A stretch of DNA of 64,000 bases from positions 36,450,085 through 36,514,084 of the forward strand of contig CM022670.1 of the NCBI GenBank assembly GCA_012295275.1, read 5' to 3'. Origin of the DNA: Chrysomallon squamiferum (lineage: Eukaryota > Mollusca > Gastropoda > Neomphalida > Peltospiridae). Positions 1 to 11,279 of the stretch are shown piece after piece. The notes beneath the pieces were generated by a model. That model was not told where the DNA came from and did no database searches. It worked only from the letters and a program-made list of their open reading frames with translations. A program made the position numbers and the translations under genes. The first letter of the stretch is position 1; every line of letters starts with the position of its first letter.

Positions 1-113
1 ACAGTTAATAACTCATAAATATTTGCTTTAATATATATTTAATAAATGTTTTACTTTCTACCATTGCTAGAAGAATGTCTAACAATTATTTCCTGGTTTT
101 AAAAATATTTTTT

Positions 114-117
<4 letters not shown>

Positions 118-191
<74 letters not shown>

Positions 192-240
192 CATAATCAT
201 AATCATAATAATAATAATAAAATAATTGATATAAAATAAT
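118..240. repeat. (TAA)n microsatellite
   Basis: A long run of ataata units with a few tcataa interruptions, downstream of NXT1. Nothing else is seen in the stretch 1-282. Confidence 0.9.
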
Positions 241-282
241 AATAAAACACTAAATCCACATCGTTTCAAATGTTACTTGTGC

Positions 283-288
283 TTTATT
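283..288 (-). terminator. Candidate poly(A) signal of NXT1
   Basis: The plus strand reads tttatt, which is AATAAA on the minus strand, about 250 bases beyond the NXT1 stop codon. It is the nearest good hexamer before the TAA microsatellite. Its use is inferred. Confidence 0.4.
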
Positions 289-539
289 TGAACAATTCAA
301 GGATTCACAAAATTTAAGATTTGTAATTCAAATATTTCTTCTTGAACAGCAACAATGTTGCATGAAATTAATTAACCTTGTGAAGAGTGCCACATAATTT
401 TCAGTTCTCAAAAGCAGTTTTTATTAATCTTTCTGGCTCAGTTATACTTCTTTCAATCCAGATCCACAGCTAGAAATATATCAACAGTATGTTTGGCTAA
501 CCAGACAAATATACATACATTATACATATATTTATTAAA

Positions 540-2848
540 TCATGGCTTCTCCAAAAATCGAAACACATCACTTGCAATTTTCCAAACTTTAGCCTGTGAA
601 ATAAGAATAAAATTCTGACTGAATGCTTTCTTTTTGTTGTTGGCATATTTTACCGTTCCGAACACTGTCACAGCTATTGCCTTTTCACCTGGATTCAGGG
701 GCTCTGTAAAACATAAAAATAAGTTTTAATTACAAACAGACAACAAGCAATTCTCTTAGGATGAAAACAAATGTTTAATGATACTTTATCAATACATCTA
801 AAATATAAATAGCTATTACATGTGTTATTACATTTACAATGAAACGGGCAACATTTAATTGTTTGTTATTAGAGGCTAAGGAGTTTTTAAGTACACCTTC
901 CTACATACAGCTGTTTAGAAATGGAAATAATTGGAGCACCAAGGACAACTGAAAATATAACCAGTTCACTGCTTGACTGATTGTTAAGGTCAGATTGTTG
1001 GATGAAGTTTTTTGAGCCTAGCACAACAGAACACACAACAAAATGACATCAATTCCAAAATAAAAGACTACAAAAAACAAATGCAGTTAAAACCTCAGTA
1101 AAAAATAAATATGAAATCTGTAATTGAAACAGTCTCTAAATATAAGTTATACAGAACACAACCAAGTTATTGGATGTTGTAAGCAATGCAATACACACAT
1201 GCATACTGATGTATATATAATAATCTATCCCATTTTCCAAACATGCTTTGAGGTGAATTTTTATTTAATTAAAAAAAAAAAAAAAAAAAATGTACTTACC
1301 CACTAAAGGTTGACAATTTAGTGAACTTAGCTGGTGTTCTGATGTAGGCAGTGCCTCAAAATACTTGAGTATTTCCTGAGACCCTGTGAGTGTGTTCCCG
1401 TTCCACACAACATTTGCTGTGTCCAAATACAACTTTCTAACCAGCTGAAAGAAAAACGACACAAATGAATTACTCACTCTTATACAAACCATTATGTCAT
1501 TTTTACTAATTATTCAAAGCATTCGGTGAACTTCCATTTACAAACATATTAATTTGTTTACTAGATATTAATCTGTTTTCTATTGAAAGCAGTTGAAAAA
1601 AAAAAAAAAAAAAAAAAAAAATTTAAGAAAAAAAAAAAGAGAGCAATCTCAAGTTATCTCCCATTATTAATACAAATATTAGTTAATTTCTTAAATACTG
1701 TCAGTTCTGTTTCAGTTAATTTAATCCAATACTGGTTTAAACATCTGACCAATAAAATATTGGTTAAACCTATACAAGTAATTATTTCAAGTAATTAAAA
1801 AAGTAAACAAAAAAACACACAAAACAAGGCTAAGTTACTTACCTCTCATGTTTTTGATTATCAATAAACATGTTTATATGTACATTTTAGTTTGTATTAG
1901 CCCACCAATATTACTCTATAAATGCATTACTTATTAGCAGTTTACTATCATAATTTCTAATATTTTTAATTTAAAATAGCAAAAACATCCCAATAAAATT
2001 CTGTTAAAAATATAAATCATAAAATGGTGGTAGGTGCATAAACTTCCATTATATATATAAACCTAACCAGATATCTATTGGTCATGGAGTCAGAATGCTC
2101 ATCCAAAAAATAAAATAAAATAAAATAAAATCAGACACACACACCTCAAAATCCCTTATTTTAGTGTTTTTTACAGCAGTCTTCTTAGTCAAATTGTTTT
2201 CTTTAATCATTGAGCTTTTAACTAGTTACAAACATCTGGTATACAGATTACATAAACAACAAAAGAATTTTAAAGTGATCAAAATAAAACTAAGGGAAAT
2301 AGTTTTTTTTAAAGTTTTTTTTTATTTTTTTAAATTAATCGATATAGCTGATAATCATGAAATCAAATAATAATAATAATAATAATAATAAGTAAAAATA
2401 TTTTTATTTTTATTTTTAAAAATAACAAAAATTCAATTTGGAACATTTGAAAATGTTTGTTAATTAGTTAACAAATACCAAACAGGAAGACATCCATGGT
2501 TGCCACACAATAACAGATGACTTCATATATATATATATATACACACACGTAATACTACAGCCTTAAACATACCAAGTTTTTTTTTCAATCTAAAATACTA
2601 ACAATATGCTGAATCAACAAGATAAAATAAAACTTTAGTATATATTAATTATATGCTAAATATTTTTTCAAAAAGTGTATTTATCATGCATTATGATTCT
2701 TGCATATTTTTTTTTGTTATTTGAAACAGTATAAAATAAAAAAAAAATAAAATACAAATTAAAAAAAGAGAAAAAAATTATGCATATACAAATAAATTCA
2801 GATAATTCATTTCATAGAGTTAATATATGCTACTATAAAAATAAAAAA

Positions 2849-2879
<31 letters not shown>

Positions 2880-3148
2880 TTAAAAATAATGATAATAATA
2901 ATTTTCTACTCTTAAAATATTTTATGAAAGCCATCATCAAATTGTAATAAGTTTTTATTTATTTTATATTATATTCAAAGTAACCTTCAGTACTATTTTT
3001 GATTAATTCTGTACTTGAATATATCAGATGCTTCTTTTAACAGATAACAAAGTAATAAACTGATTTTTATATTTGTAAATAAGCAGTTAGGTTAATAATG
3101 AAATATATTAACTGATTAAATATTTTTTGCTATTTTTAAAAAATAATC

Positions 3149-3219
<71 letters not shown>

Positions 3220-6200
3220 ATGATTAGAAATTACAATTTGTATTTTCTTCAATATATATATCTATATATTCAATATTTGGAAGAGAAGTCAAATTTTATA
3301 CATATTAAAATTATCATTTCATATTTTTGATTTTAGAAATGTTGATTTGTGTTAATGCAGAATTACAAACAACATAATTAACAAATCTTGAAAAAACATT
3401 ACATATAGGCCTATGGGCATATTCAAAATGAATTATACAATTTAATCAAGTTAATAATTTTAATGCTACTTCTTTGCTATTATTAACATTGTGGTCTTTT
3501 TCAGAGGTTAAAGCAACTGAAAAGAAGTTTTTTATATGATCTATTCCATTGTTATAATTATTATAGGTATGGATATATGTATACATAATTTCTAAAGTTT
3601 TAATTTAATTTTTTTGTTTTATCAGAGATTCTTGGATACCAGAAATTGTTGTTCTTTTTTGTTTCTCCTAATCATTAAGTCTACTAATTCTTCCCAAATG
3701 CAACTGCAAGGAATTGTTTTTATCATCCGCTAGTAAATCAGTCAACATGAGGAAATCAGCCAGTCTTCTTGGTATCAGTGCCTCAGTGCACAACATTTCT
3801 AACTTCTCCTTGATTCCAGGGCCCATTATATTTCGAATTGTTACTCGACATAAATGCAGCAGTGGTGGAACCACACTGCGGTAATCTTCAATCCATTTCA
3901 AAACATCAGTGTTATTAGCAAGTCCAGATGAAAGATTTCTAGGTTTTAACCACTGGGCCTCAACTTTACAACCAGCTTTCATTAACAACTTGATAACATT
4001 TAGGTTTGCACGTTCAAAAGCAATTTGCTAAAGGTGTCTGTGGAATTAACGTATGATTAGAATTGCCTACAATGTTTAATCGACAGTTTTCATGTAGAAG
4101 TAGTTTAATTATAGGAATGTTTTGAACATCAACAGCAAGAGAAAGGGGAGTAGCACACAGTGCTGTTTCTGTATCAACTGAAGCTCCCAGTCTTAAGAGC
4201 ATTTCCACCATACTCACTGACTGGCAGGTAATTGCTAGTGACAGCAATGAGAGATTCTGAGGTGGCCTACAGTAATTCACATCTCCACCATATTTAGCTA
4301 TAATAGGAACCAGATGTATATTGTTTTCCTGAACAGCTATCCAAAGTGGTGTCTTTCCATAGTTGTCGCTGGCATTTGGGTTGGCTCCTGCCAGAAGAAT
4401 GCTTTCTACGCAGGCTTCATCACATTTTAAAATTGCCAGATGCAGCACTGACCTTCCTGAGATTGTTTTCACTTCGACATCAGCACCAGCATCAAGCAGC
4501 ACTTTTACACACTGAACATTCACCCGCATTGCATAGAGAGCTTTAAGCAAAGGTGTTGAGCCTTGACAGCACACAGCATTGACATTAGCACCACCATTAA
4601 TCAACAGTTTAGACAGGGAGGCATCGCCCCGACTGGCAGCAAGATGCAAGGCAGTAATTTTAGTTGAAGAGCAGATGTTTGTATCACACCCAGTAGAAAG
4701 CAGGGCCTGTATTGTCTTCTTGTACTGGCCCTTGAAGGCAAACTCAAACTTAAATACAGCACGGAGAAGGGGAGATAAGCCCTGTTTGTTAACATTATTT
4801 ACCAAACTGCTGTCACATGCAAGAAGAAATTCCACACAATGGAAATGCCCATGTCGACTGGCAATATGAAGGGCTGTGTCGCCTTCTTTGTTCTGAAGGG
4901 CCACATCTGCTCCAAGTCTGACAAGCAACTTTAAAGACATAAGATTTCCATGTTTGGTGATTATATGAATTGGTCCCCAACCTTTGAATCGAGGGATGAT
5001 GAAATCAAATGGTTCATCAAATGTCATGTTAACACTGGCTTTCCCAGACTCTAAAAGTAGAGTGATTACTTTCATGTCGTTGTCAACTAAAGCACGAAAG
5101 AAGTTTCTTAAAACATTTGTATGTTCCTCACTTTCTGCTGCTAGTGTTTCCATGGCATCACTTGCTTGGTTGGCCATACTGTTGTGATCATTCATGTTTT
5201 TAAAAACCAGTCCTGTTGGAAGAAGGAGAAAGTAACTGAGAATGATGCATTTGGCTACAGTATTATCTTACAATTGTTTTTAATTCAGATTTTACCAATA
5301 AAAAAGATAACTTTGGAGTTTAGTAATTTTTTATTATAAATAAAAAAAAAAAAAATAAAAAAAAAAAAATCACCTGTACTGACAATTTTTATGTTCATTT
5401 ATTTATTATTTATATTATTAAAAAACTCCAAGGTTATCTCACATAAAAAGTTAATACATTCCATCAAGAACAGAAAAACTCAGTAACAGGTTTATGCTTA
5501 ATAAATAAGATTATTACAAAATATCTACTTTTTTAAACAAAAATTTGTAACCAAAGCAGCATCAGTTTCAATATATTTTTCCTTCTTTCACATATTATGT
5601 AATATTATTCATTACATTTCAAATATGGAAACTGTAAACACTAATGATTAATTAACAGAACTAAAAATATCAGAACCATATTTATAAACTTGTTTTAATT
5701 GGGGATTTTTAAATATTCTCTTAATATTTCAAAAATACTGATGAGAAATAAATATATTTTTTAAAAATTATACATAAATTAATCAAATGTATAATTTTCA
5801 CAAAATAGCAGTTTTTAATATCAATCAAATCACCATACATCTGATTTATAATAATAATGTCATTTGTTATTGTTTTCTTCTTAAACTAATTAATGAGTAG
5901 TCTTTAACCTCATTTACAAATATTATTTTAATCTACAAACACTGAAATAGTACTGTCTAATAAATACATGCATATAATAAACACGGTTTAAAACAAAACT
6001 CACATCTCTTTTCTTGTCGAAATGTTCATAAAAAAGCTTTGAGAACTCTTCAGCAGCTAAACAAGCTTGTTCACATTTCACATTAAAATTCTGCAAATAA
6101 GTAACAGACAACACATTTAAAACCAAAATTTCTTTTATAAACCATATTTATCTAATAATAATACAAGTTATACTTATACTGTTGATTTCTAAAATTATTA

Positions 6201-6441
6201 TTATTATTTATACTAGTATTAATTTATTATTACTACTACTACTAGTCTCTCTCGGTGGGTGATTCAATTATTTTTGTATTTCTCTAAATATAAATTCCTT
6301 TTTGAAAAATCATTTCAAGTCGCATTCAGCAAGATAACAATTTGTGTCATTCAAATAGCAATACTTATTTTTAGTTGTGCCATCTAATTTTAAAGACTAC
6401 ATCAGTTGTCCTCTACGAACATTTACCTCTGTGGCCGCCAT
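540..6441 (-). CDS. NXT1: NTF2-related nuclear export protein (NXT1/p15)
   Basis: Four exons read on the minus strand: 6441-6427, 6090-6004, 1444-1300 and 703-540. They have GT-AG junctions and compatible phases (0, 0, 1) and give 136 aa, close to the roughly 140 aa usual for the family. The protein starts MAATENFNVKCEQAC and ends WKIASDVFRFLEKP. The VWNGN segment, the QPLVEPLNPGEKA region and the C-terminal NQ-like QNFIL...VWKIASD block match the NTF2 fold of NXT1/p15. Known role of the family: it is the small partner of the mRNA export receptor NXF1 and helps the complex pass the nuclear pore. The start is fixed by the first ATG before a good donor (GAG|gtaaat). Intron 2 (1445-6003) is large and hosts an ankyrin/SOCS-box gene on the same strand. 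The 5' end faces the M6 gene about 600 bp away. Confidence 0.93.
1445..3667 (-). other. NXT1 intron 2, distal part: no gene seen
   Basis: AT-rich intron sequence with poly-A runs (1596-1640, 2843-2866), a TAAAA pentanucleotide run near 2104-2130, TA runs near 2525 and a long GA run. The short open frames here are simple-sequence artefacts. Confidence 0.7.
3151..3216. repeat. (GA)33 microsatellite
   Basis: An uninterrupted GA dinucleotide run in NXT1 intron 2. It creates a spurious Arg-Glu repeat open frame. Confidence 0.95.
3668..5195 (-). CDS. Ankyrin repeat and SOCS-box protein (ASB family), one-base frameshift
   Basis: A single long exon inside NXT1 intron 2, same strand. The first frame (5195-4014) encodes a short N-terminus and nine recognisable ankyrin repeats from about residue 70 (GDTALHIASRHGHFHCVEFL, TALHLAASRGDASLSKLL, TPLWIAVQENNIHLV). 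It stops at 4014-4016. The adjacent frame continues directly with the rest of a tenth repeat (ANLNVIKLLMKAGC) and a C-terminal SOCS box (PPLLHLCRVTIRNIMG...LIPRRLADFLML), ending at 3668. One extra base in the TTT run at 4024-4026 explains the break; without it the frame is 508 codons. Known role: ASB proteins use the SOCS box to recruit Elongin B/C and Cullin-5 and the ankyrin repeats to bind substrates for ubiquitination. A good 3' splice site (pyrimidine tract plus CAG, exon start 5212) lies 17 bases before the ATG, so an upstream 5'UTR exon is expected. No other damage is seen, so a sequencing or assembly error is as likely as a recent pseudogene. Confidence 0.85.
5213..6003 (-). other. NXT1 intron 2, upstream of the ASB gene
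   Basis: AT-rich intron sequence. It should contain or lead to the 5'UTR exon of the nested ASB gene, but no exon can be picked out by eye. Confidence 0.5.
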
Positions 6442-7050
6442 TTTCGTTTCTGCCCTATATTTTCCTCACTTGAATAGAGAACCAGTTTTGTTCACCAAGC
6501 ACTGAACTTTAGCTTTATTTTTTGTAATATATAAACACAGGTTTTTAAAATAAATTATCCAGATATTTATTCCAGCTGTTATCTTCTTGCTATTTAATAA
6601 TAATAGACAACAAATTTAAAATTATTATCTTTATCATATGAAACGATAAGGCCATTTTTGTTAAGTACCAAAGAAAGAATCGAAAGATGTTTATTTTTTA
6701 TCAATAATTTTCTGTCATCTTATTTTTCACCTCATTAAATTAAATTTATTTATTTATATTATTTATTTTCAAAGAAGAATTATATATTATAATAAAAGTA
6801 TTATTTTGCTGGTACTCATTACACTTTACATCGATTAGCGACGTTTACTACTGCAGTTTCGAGAGTTTTCTCCCTTAACAATAATCAACTGGTTTTTAGT
6901 GCTTTGTATCACTATTGTTACTGTCACATAAATATATATATATTTTTTAGAAGAATCAGTCTGTTTCGAATCAAATGAAGTCACATAAATATTATAACAA
7001 TGATCTAAAATAATTGTGTAGATTAACAGTAAAAGCGTTTTTCTTTCAGC
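6442..7050. promoter_or_regulatory. Shared head-to-head promoter region, NXT1 (-) and M6 (+)
   Basis: About 600 bases separate the start codons of two divergently transcribed genes, so both promoters or their 5'UTRs must lie here unless there are distant first exons. No TATA box or CpG-rich segment stands out. A splice-acceptor-like tttctttcag sits just before the M6 ATG, so M6 may have an additional 5'UTR exon. Confidence 0.5.
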
Positions 7051-10000
7051 ATGGCTATGGGTAAGGATTAAATTCATTAATGTAAAATTTATTTTAGTTG
7101 AATGAATAATTATAATTAACTATTAAGTATTATCTATAGATTATTTATTAATTTTTAAATGATTCCTACAGACGCAGGTTCTCAAAGTTGTTACATTTAA
7201 TTTTTAAACATCATTTAATTTCAGGAAAGTGAATAAAAGAAATGAAATTAAAACAACAACAACAACAAATAAAACCCCCCCAAATCCTCAGAATTTTGTC
7301 TTTATGTAAACCAGGATTTTGTCAGAACTATGATGGTGAATGTACTGCAGAATAAGAACATCCAACAGTGATAATCAGTATTAGATGCCCCGACTCATAC
7401 CCAACAGCAGTAGCACTATTTGATGTTCAGACATTAATAATCACTGTTAGATACCCTTATACCCAACAGTGATAATCACTTTTAGATATCCTCATACCAA
7501 ACAATATGGTATATTACATATACTGTATGTGTGGCATATTTGCCCCCTGAGAAGTTCATAAAACCATGGTGATTTGGTTTTTAGAAATACATTTATATTT
7601 ATTATTGACAATCTACCAGTATTGATATTCATATGTGCCTGATAAAAACAAGAACTAGTTTATAAACCTATGCAGTAACCAGTGCTCTGTTACAGGTTAA
7701 ATTACAAACAAAAAAGATTGTAGATAATCATCAGTTTTTAAATTAAATCAATATTAATTTTATATTTTAAGGAGAGTGTCCAAGGAATAATAATAGCATA
7801 TTTTCAAGTAAAACTGTTGTTTTTTAATTTGTTTTTTTTTTATGTCAATTTATACCTCTTTGTGAAAGTAAAAATTTAAAGTCATTTGTTCTGAATTGTC
7901 TTATAAACGTTTATTATTGTTATTATTATTTTCATGCATTTCAGAGTGCATGGAATGTTTAGGGAGGACACCCTTTGCTTCTTTAATGGCAACAGTTATA
8001 TGTATCATAGGAGTTGGTGTGTTTTGTGGAACATCATACAAAGCTCTCAGTCTAATCATTAAAGATGTTCTGAATGATCTGTTTCTGTTTAATGTTAGCT
8101 GGTTGGTATTGAAATTAAACTTAATATGATTTTACTTAAAGAAACTGTAAATCAGTTAACAGTTGCCAATAAACCTTTATAAATTCTGAAAGAATATGTT
8201 CAATATTTATAGGGTATCATATCGTGAGTGTATAACAGTTTTGTTTTGTTTTTAAGACTAAAAAAATTTATAGTAAATAAAAAAAAAAATTAAAAAAAAA
8301 AAAAAAAATGGGAAAACAAAATATAATTGATTAGAGGGAAATACCTTCTGGTTTATTTCTATAACAACAGTAATGGCTAATTGTACTCTAAATAAATATT
8401 AAAATTATAATGACTAAATTTTGAATGCTAAACATAAAAGATAAATGTTTTTTTTAATTTCTCTGTTTCTTTATGATAAATTTAGGTTGGAGGTTATCCA
8501 GGTGGTTTTTGTTGTCATTGCTGTAGCAATGGCTGTGTATGCTGTTATCTTGTTGATATTTGGATTTCTGGCAACTGGTGCAACACGACAGAATGTGTAT
8601 TCTGGTGCAAAGTGCATTATGGGAGGAAGAGTGTCTGCAGCATTTGTTAGTATCTAACATATTTATTTAAATCTATCTAATGTGTTTTTATTTGTATGCA
8701 AAAGTCAACATTTTTATGTTTAAATTCATTTTTTAAAATTTATATTTACATATAGTATTTGTTGGTAATAATAACAAAATTGAGTACATGATAATGATGA
8801 TTATGATAAAATCTATGAAATCTTGTTGATTCAGTATTCGAAAAGGGGAAATGTAACACCCTCCCCAAAAGAAAAATGAGTATTGACTTTTAATTACGAG
8901 TATCAGAATATTTTTAATGAATGTATTTTTACTTATATTGAATGATAGAATAAGCATTATAAAATTTATTCTTTTACGTTAAAAGTTTACATATATTTCA
9001 TACTAATTCTGAACATTTTTATATTTCTTGTAAACTTTGCTTTTCAGTTTGAGAGTATCATGTTTTTTTTTTTTTTTCTTATGCAAATTAAATTTTATTA
9101 TATTCAATTTGTGGAAGTTTGGAAAAGATTATATGAAAACCCACCAGAAAAATTCAGCCAAAAATAAATGTAAATGTGAAATACTAATAATTATCTCTGT
9201 TTATTTTTTCAGTTCACTGTTATCACGTACATTCTCAATCTTGGCTGGATTGTGATAATGTGTATTTCTGTCATCCCAGTTATTCTGTATGCATCTATTT
9301 ATTCCATCTGTGACAATGAAGTTTACAACAGAAATGCAAACACCCTTACTTACTGCTTCAACCTGACTCAGTTTGGTAAGACGTTTTACAGTTGTCTCTG
9401 TTTGTCTTGTATTCATATAATTTACAGAATTTATTTTTCATGTAAAATACATTTTTGAAACATGGATTGAACTTTTGAAAACTAAATGATATAATTGTCT
9501 TGTTTTTAAAATTTATAAATAATACAAGACTTATTCTCTTTTCAAAACGCAGTGAAAGTAAAGCACTGAAAATGCTATAAAAAAGAACAACCTATTTTAA
9601 TATTATATAAATATAATGAAACTAATTGGAACAAAATTATATTTATTCTCAAGTTTTACAAATTAGAGAAGATGAAAAAACATCCTACTCTATAACGTAC
9701 TGTTTCATGAAACCTAATTCTGATGAACATGAATTTGTACAGTTCATAAATTTATGAAGATTATTTCAGTTAAATTTACTAATATTAGTCATATTTAAAA
9801 ATTACATATGGTTTTTTTTTATTATCATTTTTCTTTTAGGTGTGTATCGGGTTCTGTTTATCCATACAGTTTTTCAACAACTGGAAAAGATTCCATCTGT
9901 CAAGGTGAAGTGAAAAAAATGTGTGATACGGTAAGTTAATTAACGTGTACACTTATTTACTACATTGAAATATGTAAATATTAATGTAAGCAGACAACAC

Positions 10001-10925
10001 AGAGTGTTACATATCCAAACCTTTTAAGGGAACTAACTATATGTTTTTCTAGGAAATGCACTTTGATGTTCTTTTATGAAATTAATTTTCTAGCAAACAA
10101 ATTTTTATAAATTATTTTTCTTTATTTTTATTTTTAGGTGATTGAGGCTGGTCCCTTGTTTTGTGTTGCTTCCATAGGATCTTTATTCATTGTTCTCGGA
10201 ATGGTGAGATTCTAAAAATATTTAATTATATATTTAAAAAAATAAGTATTGTTTCATGTGTGTTATGTAAGTATTAACCTTTTAAACAGACTTATTATAA
10301 GAAAGATAATTATAATGAAATAAAGAAAACTATTTAATATGATATATGTAAGATTCTTGAAATAAAGATTATACAAATCTTCAGGTGAAAACAAATAAAG
10401 TTTGAAAAGTCAGTTTTCTGTGTATTAGTTTGAAGACAAGCTGTATTTTTAGTGACGAATAAATTATTCAGAAATGTTTCATCTTATGTTGTCAGGCTAC
10501 TCTATCTTATTAAATTAACTTCAGTAGCTATCGCCTGACATGTGGTCTAGCATATTTTTTTAAAAGGTATTTAAATGAAAAGAAAAAAAAAAAACAAAAT
10601 TTGGTACAATTTTATATTTTTTATATAAAGAGAAGAAAAAATGTAGTTTTTTTTCCAGTTCAACTCTTAACCATAACTGGCTTTTCATAATTGCATTTCT
10701 GTTTATAAATGATTTTAAATATATATATATATATATATGTATATCTAAAAAACAATCGTTATTTTCTAGACCCACTTCATGATTTGTCTGGCAGCAAACT
10801 ATACACGCATTAAGATTTCAAAGGAGTTGACCGAGTACCGAGATGCTGTTGAAATGGAAGAACTAGAACTGAACAGCATTCACGACAGAAGTCAAAAGGG
10901 ACCTCCACCTTATTTAGGCCGTTGA
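7051..10925 (+). CDS. M6: M6/PLP-family proteolipid membrane glycoprotein, one-base frameshift in exon 5
   Basis: Seven exons: 7051-7060, 7945-8101, 8486-8645, 9213-9375, 9840-9930, 10138-10203 and 10770-10925. The protein begins MAMECMECLGRTPFASLMAT and ends GPPPYLGR. It has the layout of neuronal glycoprotein M6/proteolipid protein: a Cys-rich start, four hydrophobic segments (exons 2, 3, 4, 6-7) and a Cys-containing extracellular loop (exons 4-5). Family role: four-pass membrane proteins of neurons and epithelia acting in membrane organisation and process outgrowth. Exon 5 is 91 bases where 92 are needed: TATCGGGTT here against TATTGGGGTT in the pseudogene copy at 51.2 kb. With one more G the frame is open for 267 aa through DSICQGEVKKMCDT into exon 6. 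As written it ends early in exon 5. The missing base may be an assembly error in a G run. The exon 2 donor (TG|gttggt) is weak but is set by phase. Confidence 0.88.
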
Positions 10926-11273
10926 TGGAATGTTCAAGAAAAAATATAACATTTATGTGAAAATATTTTGAAAACAGTTTCTTTTGAGATGAAAAATTTC
11001 GTAATTCCCTTCTACTTACAGAACAAGTAGCCATCAATTAGACAATTAACTCAAATTATCCTCTAACAAGATGAGTATGAACATCTACTCACTGTTGTAA
11101 CTGACAAAACCTTTTGTCAGTTTTAATAATTAATTATGAAAATCAAACTGTATTCATCACTCCCTGTAGATTTTATATTTCTTAGATGAATTGTGAAAAG
11201 TAAATTTTTATAAATTTATTAGTGATTACTAGTATCATTATTATTAAAAACATGTGTTAAATGGAGACACATG

Positions 11274-11279
11274 AATAAA
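11274..11279 (+). terminator. Candidate poly(A) signal of M6
   Basis: AATAAA about 350 bases after the M6 stop codon. Other hexamers lie further downstream, so this is only the first candidate. Confidence 0.4.

Noticed and set aside
3127-3330. Open frame with a long Arg-Glu repeat
   Set aside because: Pure translation of the GA microsatellite inside an NXT1 intron; no conserved sequence around it.
4346-5187. Plus-strand open frames over the ASB gene
   Set aside because: Antisense shadows of the ankyrin repeats; no family resemblance.
9252-9458. Alternative M6-like frame running on past 9375
   Set aside because: It reads through a good exon 4 donor (G|gtaaga); the exon comparison with the copies shows splicing at 9375.
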